Assembly (NCBI GenBank): GCA_024400755.1
Contig: JAKSMG010000001.1
Span: forward strand, 186,001 to 250,000
DNA length: 64,000 nt
DNA from: Bacteroidales bacterium
GTDB taxonomy: Bacteria; Bacteroidota; Bacteroidia; Bacteroidales; WCHB1-69
Direction: 5' to 3'
Below the pieces are notes generated by a model. That model was not told where the DNA came from, made no database searches, and worked only from the letters and a program-made list of their open reading frames with translations. Positions 54,987-63,852 of the stretch are shown here, one piece after another; positions within the stretch are counted from its first letter, which is position 1; each line of letters opens with the position of its first letter. The position numbers and the translations under genes were made by a program.

Positions 54987-56783
54987 ATGAATATTGACGG
55001 AAAGCACTACCGCGTAGGCGTTGACATCGGTTCAACCACGATGAAAGTGGCGGTATTGGATCAATCGGGAAAATTGGTTTTTTCAGACTACCAACGTCAT
55101 CAGGCCGACATTCGCGGAACCGCAAGCCGTATCGTCAAGCAGCTTTACCAAACTTTGGGAGAGTGTTCCCTACGCATCGTCATCACCGGATCGGTAGGTA
55201 TGGGCTACGCACAGCGGCTCGGCTTTGGTTTCGTACAGGAAGTGGTGGCCGCCGCCGAGATGGTCAGGCAGCGCTATCCGCAAGTCGGCACCTTCATTGA
55301 CATGGGGGGCGAAGACAGCAAGATGATTTTCTTCGAGAAAGGGAAAGTGCCAGACATCCGTATGAACGGCAGTTGTGCCGGCGGCACCGGTGCCTTCATC
55401 GACCAAACCGCTATGCTGTTCCACGTTGAGACAAAGGAACTGAACACCTTGGCCGCACAAGCCGAACACATCCACCCCATTGCCTCCCGCTGCGGCGTCT
55501 TTTCCAAAACCGACATTCAGAATTTGATGAGCCGCAACATTAGTCGCGCCGACATTGCCGCCTCTGTTTTCAATGCCGTGGCTATGCAGGTGGTGGCTTC
55601 CCTCGCACGCGGAATGGACATTACCCCGACCGTCTTCTTTTGCGGAGGACCTTTCGCCTTTCTCCCCGAACTACAAAAGCACTTTCAAAGAGTACTGGGA
55701 CTGAGCGAAGAACAGTGCATTCTTCCCGAAAACGCGCAAATCATCCCCGCTTCAGGTTGTGCCCTTTTAGCCGATCAATTAAGTACAGGCAGCATCACCA
55801 TCAGCCAACTCATCAATACCATTGAAACGAAACAGGACGACACGCCAACTTTTAGCAATCGGCTGCCAAGACTTTTTTCATCAGAAAAAAATTACCAAGA
55901 ATGGCTGGAGGCGGAAAACATTTATTATGTCAAACGTGCGAAATTAAAGGACGACAATCCCACTCCCTATTTTCTGGGCGTGGATTCGGGCAGCACCACC
56001 ACCAAGTTGGTCTTGCTAAATACTGAAGGAGAAATTGTCTATACGGATTACCAGCGCAACGAAGGCGACAGTTTCAAGGCATTTTGCGGGATGCTGCAAA
56101 GTCTGCACCAAAGCGTTGCCAATCCCGCCAACATCGTCATTGCGGGCAGTGCGGTTACCGGTTATGGCGAAAACCTCATCAAGACCGCCTTCAACTTTGA
56201 TTATGGCATTGTAGAAACGATGGCACATTTTTCCGCTGCCAAACAAGTAGAGCCGAATGTCAGTTTTGTACTGGATATCGGAGGTCAGGACATGAAAGCC
56301 ATCTTTGTTGAAAACGGGTCCATCCGCCGTATGGAAATCAACGAAGCGTGCTCTTCCGGCTGCGGATCGTTCATCGAGACTTTTGCCAATATGATGGGCT
56401 ATCCCGTGGCAGAATTCGCCAAACTGTCGTGTTTTGCGCCCTACCCTTGCGACCTTGGCACCCGCTGTACCGTCTTTATGAATTCCAAAGTCAAACAAGC
56501 CATGCAGGAAGGTGCCGCCGTTGACGACATCGCCGCAGGATTCAGTTATTCCGTTGTCAAAAATTGTCTTTTCAAAGTATTGAAAATCAAAAATATCGAA
56601 GAATTAGGACAACATATCGTCGTACAAGGCGGCACTTTTAGGAATCACAGTATCGTACGGGCCTTGGAAAATATGTCCGGCTGCCACGTTTCCTTTTCCG
56701 ACATTCCCGAATTGATGGGTGCTTACGGAGCCGCCCTCTATGCGAAACAGATGAAAAAAGAACACAAATTATTTCAGAAATAA
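54987..56783 (+). CDS. acyl-CoA dehydratase activase with two BadF/BadG/BcrA/BcrD domains
   Basis: The family uses ATP to send a low-potential electron into 2-hydroxyacyl-CoA dehydratases or benzoyl-CoA reductases. The 598-residue product holds two ASKHA activase domains, each with a phosphate loop (VGVDIGSTTMKVAVLDQ near 10-26; FLGVDSGSTTTKLVLLN near 329-345) and a helix-cluster-helix cysteine pair (GSCAGGTGAFID; CSSGCGSFIETF). DIGGQDMKAIF and DMGGEDSKMIFF are also diagnostic. In many anaerobes this is the N-terminal half of one polypeptide of about 1400 residues; here it is a separate gene, and the rest is encoded 51 nt downstream. Confidence 0.93.
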   Translation: MNIDGKHYRVGVDIGSTTMKVAVLDQSGKLVFSDYQRHQADIRGTASRIVKQLYQTLGECSLRIVITGSVGMGYAQRLGFGFVQEVVAAAEMVRQRYPQVGTFIDMGGEDSKMIFFEKGKVPDIRMNGSCAGGTGAFIDQTAMLFHVETKELNTLAAQAEHIHPIASRCGVFSKTDIQNLMSRNISRADIAASVFNAVAMQVVASLARGMDITPTVFFCGGPFAFLPELQKHFQRVLGLSEEQCILPENAQIIPASGCALLADQLSTGSITISQLINTIETKQDDTPTFSNRLPRLFSSEKNYQEWLEAENIYYVKRAKLKDDNPTPYFLGVDSGSTTTKLVLLNTEGEIVYTDYQRNEGDSFKAFCGMLQSLHQSVANPANIVIAGSAVTGYGENLIKTAFNFDYGIVETMAHFSAAKQVEPNVSFVLDIGGQDMKAIFVENGSIRRMEINEACSSGCGSFIETFANMMGYPVAEFAKLSCFAPYPCDLGTRCTVFMNSKVKQAMQEGAAVDDIAAGFSYSVVKNCLFKVLKIKNIEELGQHIVVQGGTFRNHSIVRALENMSGCHVSFSDIPELMGAYGAALYAKQMKKEHKLFQK

Positions 56784-56834
56784 GTCGTATATCTTTCAAA
56801 ACATCAAAAAACTCAGCTTAAACTTTCACGCATT

Positions 56835-59345
56835 ATGACACTCAACGAACTTATTGCCGCCAACAGTTACAAATCGGAATTTGAAATCTGTCCGGGGTGC
56901 GAAAACCATTGCACGGTCAAGCTGTTTCATTTCTCGAATGGGAACACTTTTTTCTCGGGCAACAACTGCGAAAGGGTTTATTCCAACAGCTCTTCCAACC
57001 AGCGAAAGGGAGTCAATATGTTTGCGGAAAAATACAAATTGCTATTTCAAAAAGCTGACAAGGAAGTTCGTGACGATGCTCCCACGATTGGCATTCCGCG
57101 AGGGTTGGGCATTTATGAGAACTATCCATTTTGGAGGACCTTATTTACCGAATGCGGTTTCAGGCCCGTGCTTTCTAGCGCTTCAAGCAACAAACTGTAT
57201 GAAAGCGGTTTGCGTGCCATCATGGCCGACAACATCTGCTTTCCCGCCAAATTGATGCACGGTCATATTAACGATTTAATTTCCAAGAAAGTAGATCGAA
57301 TTTTTTATCCCTACGTTGTTTATGAACGGAAGGAAGACGAAAAATCGCTCAACAGCTATAATTGTCCCATTGTGGCCGGATATTCCGATGTCATCAGAAG
57401 TTCTATGGATCCCGCCGCAAAGTCAGGAATTGCTTTTGACACGCCGGTTATCAGTTTCAAGAACCCAATATTACTTCGTCAATCTTGCCAATCTTATTTA
57501 GAGACGCTCAGCGTTGATAAAAAAACGGCACAGCACGCCATCAATGCGGCCATCCAAGCACAGGACGAATATCTGCAAAAGCTCACCAGACGGGGCAACG
57601 AAATCTTACAACAAGCCATTGCCGAAAACCGTATGGTGATTTTGTTGGCGGCGCGTCCCTACCACATCGACCCGCTCATTGAGCATAAAATATCACACGC
57701 CATCGCCGATATGGGCATTGACGTCATAACCGAAAACACGGCAAGTGAAAAAGGAAGCGACGTATATAAGGAACTCAATGCCATGACGCAATGGAGTTAT
57801 CCGAACCGCATCTTCAAAGCAGCATATTTTGTTGGTAATCATCCATATAAAAATCTGCATTTTGTACAGCTCACCTCTTTTGGTTGTGGTCCTGACGCCT
57901 TTATTCTGGACGAGGTCAATGCCATTTTGAAGCGTTTTCATAAAAACCACACCATTCTCAAAATTGATGATGTCAACAATATCGGCTCTTTGCGACTGCG
58001 CGTACGCTCGCTGGTGGAATCGGTAAGCGACAATCTTGCCCATCAAGAATCGTCGCCGAACTATTCAGAAGCGGAAACGAAACCGACACCATACACCACT
58101 ACCAAAACCTACACCGCACAGGAACGCCACCGCACACTAATCGCACCCTACTTTGCCGAAGGATATTCCGAGTTTTTTCCATCCGTTTTCAAAGTGGCGG
58201 GTTACAAGCTCATCAACCTTCCCACCGGCAATCAGGAAGCTGCCGAAATCGGTTTGAAATATGCGAACAACGAGGTTTGCTACCCCGCCACCATCGTGGT
58301 TGGAAGCATTATGAAAGCATTGACAGATGGACAATTCGACCCTAAAGAAACCGCCATTGTCATGACACAGACCGGAGGACAATGTCGTGCGTCCAACTAT
58401 TATTCATTGATAAAAAACGCCTTGGTCAATGCCGGATTACAGGAAATTCCCGTCATTTCACTGGCTTTAAGCGCATCGGTTTCGGCTTCCCAACCGGGAT
58501 TTACCATTCCGTGGAAAAAAATCACCAAACTCACCATTTACACCATCCTTTACGCCGATTGTCTATCCAAACTCTACCACGCTTCCATAGTGCGTGAAAA
58601 AGTGCCGGGTTCTGTAAAATTATTGAGAGAAAAATATATGGAGAAGGCCTTCCCCATTATTGAAGCCAACAACAGCAAAGGATTATTAACATTATTGGCG
58701 GAAGCCGTCAAGGATTTCAGTACAGCAATAGATGGTGAAAAGAAAGTTCCTGTCATTGGTTTAGTGGGAGAAATCTATGTGAAATACAACGGATTCAGCA
58801 ATAAATTTGTAATCAATTGGTTGGAAGAACACGGCGTAGAAGTGGTTCCGCCAGCGCTCATCGGCTTTCTCACGATGGGATTTGCCAACAACCACATCAA
58901 CCGCCAACTTCACATTAAGGAAGTGCAATTTCCACAATGGCTCAACGATTTGGTTTACCATCGTTTATTCAAACAAATTCAGAAATTCAACCAAATTTGT
59001 GCCAACTTCCCATTTTATAGGCCTCTCACCCCTATTTTTGAAGACGCCAAATTAGCAGAACAGGTAGTCAATATGGCTGGAGACTTTGGTGAGGGCTGGT
59101 TTTTGCCTGGTGAAATTTGCCATTTGGCAGAAAACGGCATTCAAAACATCGTCAGTTTGCAGCCCTTTGGCTGTATTGCCAACCATATCATTTCCAAAGG
59201 CGTCGAGAAAAAAATCAAGCAGGTTTATCCGCAGCTCAGCTTACTCTTCCTTGATTTTGACAGTGGCACTTCCGAAGCCAACGTCTTTAATCGCTTGCAT
59301 TTTATGGTTGAAAACTGTAAAAAGCAATTGGAAGCTTCCTTATGA
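56835..59345 (+). CDS. CoA-dehydratase activase-related protein (DUF2229 and dehydratase-D-like)
   Basis: The 836-residue product has an N-terminal Cys-rich segment (CPGCENHCTVKLFHF, about 19-33) and then the DUF2229-like block with IGIPRGLGIYENYPFW and DNICFPAKLMHGHI. The later part resembles the 2-hydroxyglutaryl-CoA dehydratase D component (NNEVCYPATIVVGSIM; TQTGGQCRASNYYSLIKNAL). Together with the gene before it, the two equal the C-terminal portion of the long single-chain activase of related bacteria. The partner dehydratase is not in the window. Confidence 0.9.
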   Translation: MTLNELIAANSYKSEFEICPGCENHCTVKLFHFSNGNTFFSGNNCERVYSNSSSNQRKGVNMFAEKYKLLFQKADKEVRDDAPTIGIPRGLGIYENYPFWRTLFTECGFRPVLSSASSNKLYESGLRAIMADNICFPAKLMHGHINDLISKKVDRIFYPYVVYERKEDEKSLNSYNCPIVAGYSDVIRSSMDPAAKSGIAFDTPVISFKNPILLRQSCQSYLETLSVDKKTAQHAINAAIQAQDEYLQKLTRRGNEILQQAIAENRMVILLAARPYHIDPLIEHKISHAIADMGIDVITENTASEKGSDVYKELNAMTQWSYPNRIFKAAYFVGNHPYKNLHFVQLTSFGCGPDAFILDEVNAILKRFHKNHTILKIDDVNNIGSLRLRVRSLVESVSDNLAHQESSPNYSEAETKPTPYTTTKTYTAQERHRTLIAPYFAEGYSEFFPSVFKVAGYKLINLPTGNQEAAEIGLKYANNEVCYPATIVVGSIMKALTDGQFDPKETAIVMTQTGGQCRASNYYSLIKNALVNAGLQEIPVISLALSASVSASQPGFTIPWKKITKLTIYTILYADCLSKLYHASIVREKVPGSVKLLREKYMEKAFPIIEANNSKGLLTLLAEAVKDFSTAIDGEKKVPVIGLVGEIYVKYNGFSNKFVINWLEEHGVEVVPPALIGFLTMGFANNHINRQLHIKEVQFPQWLNDLVYHRLFKQIQKFNQICANFPFYRPLTPIFEDAKLAEQVVNMAGDFGEGWFLPGEICHLAENGIQNIVSLQPFGCIANHIISKGVEKKIKQVYPQLSLLFLDFDSGTSEANVFNRLHFMVENCKKQLEASL

Positions 59346-59408
59346 GAAGTTGAATCGCCGTCGAAAAACAAATTTTGTGATTCATGATAGAAGATAACAA
59401 TTTATTAA

Positions 59409-59565
59409 TCGTCCGTAAGTGGTAAAAAATTTATAGTTACGGACGGTACATAATTTATCAACTATCCGTAAATAACAAAAAAATATAGTTTCGGACGATT
59501 AATAATTTATAAGATGGCCGCAAGTGGTAAAAAATTATAGTTACGGACTGGATATAATTGCTGTT
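59409..59565 (+). repeat. three tandem hairpin-forming repeats, period 52-53 nt
   Basis: Copies begin near 59409, 59462 and 59515. Each reads TCCGTAA-like, about 18 nt with AAAAAAT, then TAGTTACGGAC-like, so each can form a short stem (CGTCCGTAA at 59410-59418 with TTACGGACG at 59437-59445). The third copy is more degenerate. They lie between the activase genes and the ATPase promoter. Confidence 0.72.
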
Positions 59566-59579
59566 AAAAAAATAAATTG

Positions 59580-59587
59580 TATCTTTG
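59580..59587 (+). promoter_or_regulatory. promoter -7 box for AAA ATPase
   Basis: TATCTTTG followed by C lies 22 nt before the ATG at 59609, directly after the three hairpin repeats. Confidence 0.68.
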
Positions 59588-59608
59588 CACCTTGAAAAAC
59601 AAATCGTT

Positions 59609-61066
59609 ATGGCAGACATAGAAATCATAGGACGAGAATATGAACAACGGTTGCTTGACATGCTCTGCAAAGAGAAAGGTGCCAACCTTATAGCAGTGTA
59701 TGGGCGTAGGCGAGTGGGCAAGACTTTTCTCGTAAAACAATATTTTGACGAGCAATTCGACTTTTTCTTTACGGGTAGTTTTGAGACACCACAAAAGGTG
59801 CAACTTGCTCTTTTTCAAAACACGTTGCAGCAATACAGTGGAGAAGAACAAGCTACACCGAAAACTTGGTTCGAAGCATTTGACCAGTTGAGGATTTATC
59901 TTTCAGGCATCAAAAAAAAACGTCTTGTGGTTTTTTTAGACGAATTACCTTGGATGGAAACGCCGAAATCGAATTTCCTAAAGGCTTTCACTTATTTCTG
60001 GAACAGCTGGGCATCCACTCGCAAAGGGCTCAAACTCATCGTTTGCGGTTCCTCTACCACCTGGATGCTAAACAAGATAATTGGCGACAAAGGTGGACTT
60101 TATGGTCGCTGCAGCCGTTCAATTTACCTTGCGCCCTTCAATTTGCATGAGGTTGAGGATTTTCTGAAAAAGCAGAAAGGCATCGTATGGAATCGCTATC
60201 AGATTTTGGAAGCATATATGATTTTCGGCGGCATTCCCTACTACCTCAACATGCTGGAAAAAGACCTGCCTTTTGAAAAGAACATCAACAACCTTTTCTT
60301 TCGCAAGGGTGCGCCATTGCAGGTGGAATACGACTTTCTGTTCCGCTCGCTGTTCAAGTCGTCTGCAATTTACAAGCAAGTCGTCGAAGCGGTTGCCAAA
60401 AAAAATAAAGGTCTGACCTTGAAAGAGATAAAGGAATCGTTAAAAGTCAACGACGGAGGCTCTTTGTCAGTAATTATAGAGAATCTTTGTAAATGCGACT
60501 TTATCCGCAAATATGCGGCGTACGGGAAAAAGGAACGCGGAATGTTGTACCAGTTGACTGATCTATATTCTCTATTTTATTTGAAATTCATCAATGAAAA
60601 GCAAGGCTTAGACGAACATTATTGGTCAAATCTTCCAGAAACAAAAAGAAACGCCTGGGCCGGTTATGCCTTTGAACAAGTCTGCCTACACCACATTGAG
60701 CAAATCAGAATCAAATTAGGCATTAGGGGAGTACTTACCAACATCAGTTCATGGTCGTGTCCTAAACAAATCGACAAAGACGGCACCGAATGGTCGGGCA
60801 CTCAAATTGACTTGTTGCTTTGTCGTGGTGATCATGTCATTGATTTATGCGAGATGAAATACAGCAAGTCGGAATACATCGTCACAGCGGAATACGAAAA
60901 TCATCTACGGGATAGAACCGATACTTTTGCCCATTTCACAAAAGCAAAAGATGCCTTGCATAACATTTTGGTAACCACTTACGGAATACGGGAAAACATT
61001 CATACCGGAATCTTTAACAGCACCGTAACGATGGATGCCCTGTTTGAAGCAAGTAATATTTTTTAG
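59609..61066 (+). CDS. AAA-family ATP-binding protein with DUF234-like C-terminus
   Basis: The 485-residue product belongs to the archaeal/bacterial ATPase group with a DUF234-type C-terminal domain, common in Bacteroidota and often called accessory. Walker A is YGRRRVGKTFLVKQYF (31-46), Walker B is RLVVFLDELPWMETP. A winged helix (GLTLKEIKESLKVNDGGSLS) and the DUF234-like part with QIDLLLCRGDHVIDLCEMKY, a PD-(D/E)XK-like pattern, follow. It could act on DNA or RNA. The start fits ATG 59609, just behind the promoter; an upstream in-frame TTG lies in it. It stands alone. Confidence 0.88.
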   Translation: MADIEIIGREYEQRLLDMLCKEKGANLIAVYGRRRVGKTFLVKQYFDEQFDFFFTGSFETPQKVQLALFQNTLQQYSGEEQATPKTWFEAFDQLRIYLSGIKKKRLVVFLDELPWMETPKSNFLKAFTYFWNSWASTRKGLKLIVCGSSTTWMLNKIIGDKGGLYGRCSRSIYLAPFNLHEVEDFLKKQKGIVWNRYQILEAYMIFGGIPYYLNMLEKDLPFEKNINNLFFRKGAPLQVEYDFLFRSLFKSSAIYKQVVEAVAKKNKGLTLKEIKESLKVNDGGSLSVIIENLCKCDFIRKYAAYGKKERGMLYQLTDLYSLFYLKFINEKQGLDEHYWSNLPETKRNAWAGYAFEQVCLHHIEQIRIKLGIRGVLTNISSWSCPKQIDKDGTEWSGTQIDLLLCRGDHVIDLCEMKYSKSEYIVTAEYENHLRDRTDTFAHFTKAKDALHNILVTTYGIRENIHTGIFNSTVTMDALFEASNIF

Positions 61067-61098
61067 ATGTATATCAAACTCGAAAAACAAATTTTGTG

Positions 61099-61106
61099 TA
61101 AATTTG
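61099..61106 (+). promoter_or_regulatory. promoter -7 box for GH20 gene
   Basis: TAAATTTG followed by C lies 28 nt before the ATG at 61134. Confidence 0.65.
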
Positions 61107-61133
61107 CAACTTCAGAAATTAATTATCAATACA

Positions 61134-62795
61134 ATGAAAAAAATATTCTTTGTCCTTATCGCAGCCCTATTTTTCTGCAGCTGTCAGCAAGACGCACCCG
61201 AACCACAAGCCATCAGTTTGGTTCCTGAGCCCGTGTCAATTTCCGTCAACGAAGGCGCATTTGCCATCAATGCCAAGACCAAATTGGCGTTTCAAAACTT
61301 GCCTGACAACAGCAATCTTCAGCAATATGTTCTGGAAAATTACCACAAGTTTTTCGGTTTTGATCCGATTGTCAAGGCTTCTGCCACCCGAAATGTGATT
61401 ATGTTCTGCCTGAATGACAAGACTAACGACGAAATTGGCGAAGAAGGTTATCAATTATCAGTATCAAAAAAAATGATTATCATCAGCGCCAATACGGAAG
61501 CGGGATTGTTTTATGGATTCCAGACACTGATACAGTTGGCGCCGGGCAACGTGGGTGTTGAGCAAGCCGCAACTTTAGGAGTTCCCTGCGTCAACATTAC
61601 CGACTATCCGCGTTTTGAGTGGCGCGGCAGCCATTTGGACGTTTGCCGCCATTTCTTCAACATTGACGAAGTAAAGAAGCATTTGGATGTGATGGCCTTG
61701 TACAAGCTTAACAAATTTCACTTTCACCTGACCGACGACCACGGCTGGCGTATCCAGATTGATCGTTATCCCGAATTGACCGAAATCGGAGCTTGGCGTG
61801 TCGATCGCAGCGATGTGCCCTGGGGCGAGGCCGAACCCGCACAAGAAGGCGAAGAATGCACTTACGGCGGCTACTTTACCAAAGACCAAATTCGCGAAAT
61901 CATTGCGTATGCCGCCCAACGGCACATTGACGTCGTTCCCGAAATTGAAATGCCGGGGCACAGTTCTGCCATCTTAAAGGCTTATCCCCAATACGCCTGC
62001 GATGATTTTCCGTACGATATCGCCATCGGACCCTATTGGCCACCCAAAGCCATTTTATGCGGCGGCAACGACTCCGTGATGGTCTTTCTGAAAAACGTCA
62101 TAGACGAAGTCATTGAACTGTTCCCCTACGAATATGTGCATATCGGCGGTGACGAAGCCTTCAAGGACAATTGGAAAGTATGTCCGAAATGCCAAGCCAA
62201 AATCAAGGACTTGGGCTTGAACAACGAAGAGGAATTGCAGGGTTGGATGGTTGCAGAAATGGAAAAGCACATCAACGCCAAAGGCAAAAAAATCATTGGC
62301 TGGGATGAAATTTTAGATGGCGGAGTATCCTCGACAGCCACCGTTCAATCTTGGCGAGGCAAAGAAACCGCCATACACGCCGCCCAAAACGGCAATGCCA
62401 TCATTATGTCGCCAACGGAATTCTGTTATTATGACTATTACCAAGATATACCGGAAACACAGCCCAAAGCCATCGGCGGCTGGGTGCCTTTAGAAAAAGC
62501 CTACGCTTTTGAACCCATTCCCGACTCTTTGACCGCCGAGCAAGCCCAATTCATCAAAGGCGGGCAATGCAATCTGTGGTCTGAATTCATTTTCACATAC
62601 GACCATGCCGAATTTATGCTACTGCCACGACTTTGCGCCCTCTCAGAATGCGTTTGGACCCCCAAAGAAAAGAAAAATTACGAACAATTTGAATCCAAGA
62701 TTGCTGCTCAAATCAAGCTTCTTCAGCAATTAGGCTATCATCCCTGTACCACGATTGGACCATTGGAACAACCTGTACCTGCCGAAGAAAAATAA
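61134..62795 (+). CDS. beta-N-acetylhexosaminidase lipoprotein (GH20)
   Basis: The enzyme removes terminal GlcNAc or GalNAc from glycans. The 553-residue product starts MKKIFFVLIAALFFCSC, a lipoprotein signal with lipid on Cys-17, so it is anchored in the envelope. The N-terminal GH20b domain is about 30-150 and the catalytic barrel begins DYPRFEWRGSHLDVCRHF. The acid/base pair is Asp-340/Glu-341 in HIGGDEAFKDNW. KFHFHLTDDHGWRI and DVVPEIEMPGHSSAIL are diagnostic. Substrate could be host mucin, chitin or peptidoglycan. The next gene follows at 9 nt. Confidence 0.95.
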   Translation: MKKIFFVLIAALFFCSCQQDAPEPQAISLVPEPVSISVNEGAFAINAKTKLAFQNLPDNSNLQQYVLENYHKFFGFDPIVKASATRNVIMFCLNDKTNDEIGEEGYQLSVSKKMIIISANTEAGLFYGFQTLIQLAPGNVGVEQAATLGVPCVNITDYPRFEWRGSHLDVCRHFFNIDEVKKHLDVMALYKLNKFHFHLTDDHGWRIQIDRYPELTEIGAWRVDRSDVPWGEAEPAQEGEECTYGGYFTKDQIREIIAYAAQRHIDVVPEIEMPGHSSAILKAYPQYACDDFPYDIAIGPYWPPKAILCGGNDSVMVFLKNVIDEVIELFPYEYVHIGGDEAFKDNWKVCPKCQAKIKDLGLNNEEELQGWMVAEMEKHINAKGKKIIGWDEILDGGVSSTATVQSWRGKETAIHAAQNGNAIIMSPTEFCYYDYYQDIPETQPKAIGGWVPLEKAYAFEPIPDSLTAEQAQFIKGGQCNLWSEFIFTYDHAEFMLLPRLCALSECVWTPKEKKNYEQFESKIAAQIKLLQQLGYHPCTTIGPLEQPVPAEEK

Positions 62796-62803
62796 TTATC
62801 AAT

Positions 62804-63820
62804 ATGCTTAAAAACAAAATCTTTTTATTTATTTTTGCCCTAATTCCCGTATGGGTTTCCGCCCAAACCCTTGCATCATACAGAAATGTGGTGAAGGACG
62901 GCTACAACTTTTGGATTTACACTCCCGCCGACTACGATTCGACACAACATAATAAGCCCTATTTGCTTTTCCTTCACGGACATAGTCTTTGCGGCAATGA
63001 CTTGTCAAGAGTACGGCGTTATGGATGTTTAGACGCCTTGTCTTTAGGCCGCGACATTGACGCCGTGATTATTGCGCCCCAAAATCCGGGCGGTGCCTGG
63101 AATGCCCAGAAACTGCTCAACGTCGTCAATTGGGCGGAGGAGCACTTTGCGGGAGACACCAACAGATTTTATGTTTTAGGATTGAGTTTGGGCGGCTTCG
63201 GGACCTTTGAATTTGTAGGCACCTACCCTGAAAAAGTAGCTGCCGCGATGGCTTTGTGCGGGGGCAGCAACCTCAAATCGCACTGCGGTCTAAACACCGT
63301 TCCACTCTACATCCTGCACGGCACGGCAGACCGCGCCGTACCCATTTCCCGCTCGCAGGAAGTGGTTAACGCAATGGCCGAATGCGGCGACACCTCGCTG
63401 CTTCGCTTTGGCAAACTGCCCGGACAAAGTCACTCCGCCCTAGCAAAGATCTTCTACATCAAAGAAACTTATCAATGGCTGTTTTCCCATTCCAAAACCG
63501 ACTCTCCAAGAAAAGTCAACAAAGACATCACCATTGATGTCAATGCCATGAGTGAGGCCTACCAAAACATTGACCGAAACGCCATCAAGCTCAAGATCGT
63601 CAACGGAATGACGGGGACTGTTGAAGAACCTGTTGTCACTACGGAAAGCAAAAATTCCAACGACAACACATCCTCTGCTTCCGTCCACATTGTCAAAAAA
63701 GGCGACACGCTGTATGCCATCGCCAGAAAATACCACACCACGGTGGATAAACTTTGCAAAATCAATCACATTAAAGAGACTGGGATTCTGCAATTAGGAC
63801 AAAAAATCAAAGTAAAATAA
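62804..63820 (+). CDS. secreted alpha/beta-hydrolase (esterase) with C-terminal LysM domain
   Basis: The 338-residue product has a signal peptide (cut near WVSA-QT), then an alpha/beta-hydrolase fold of the poly(3-hydroxyalkanoate)/carboxylesterase type: LLFLHGHSLCGND, the nucleophile GLSLGGFG (Ser-128), ILHGTADRAVP with the Asp and GQSHSAL with the His. After a linker rich in Ser and Asn comes one LysM repeat (about 292-337, VHIVKKGDTLYAIARKYHTT). LysM binds peptidoglycan or chitin, so the esterase may work on acetylated cell-wall glycan. It is co-transcribed with the GH20 gene. Confidence 0.9.
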   Translation: MLKNKIFLFIFALIPVWVSAQTLASYRNVVKDGYNFWIYTPADYDSTQHNKPYLLFLHGHSLCGNDLSRVRRYGCLDALSLGRDIDAVIIAPQNPGGAWNAQKLLNVVNWAEEHFAGDTNRFYVLGLSLGGFGTFEFVGTYPEKVAAAMALCGGSNLKSHCGLNTVPLYILHGTADRAVPISRSQEVVNAMAECGDTSLLRFGKLPGQSHSALAKIFYIKETYQWLFSHSKTDSPRKVNKDITIDVNAMSEAYQNIDRNAIKLKIVNGMTGTVEEPVVTTESKNSNDNTSSASVHIVKKGDTLYAIARKYHTTVDKLCKINHIKETGILQLGQKIKVK

Positions 63821-63821
63821 T

Positions 63822-63851
63822 AAAAAAAGCGGTATGATAACCGCTTTTTTT
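63822..63851 (+). terminator. Rho-independent terminator after the LysM esterase
   Basis: AAAAAAAGCGGT, loop ATGATA and ACCGCTTTTTTT form a perfect 12-bp stem directly after the stop codon. Confidence 0.92.
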
Positions 63852-63852
63852 C

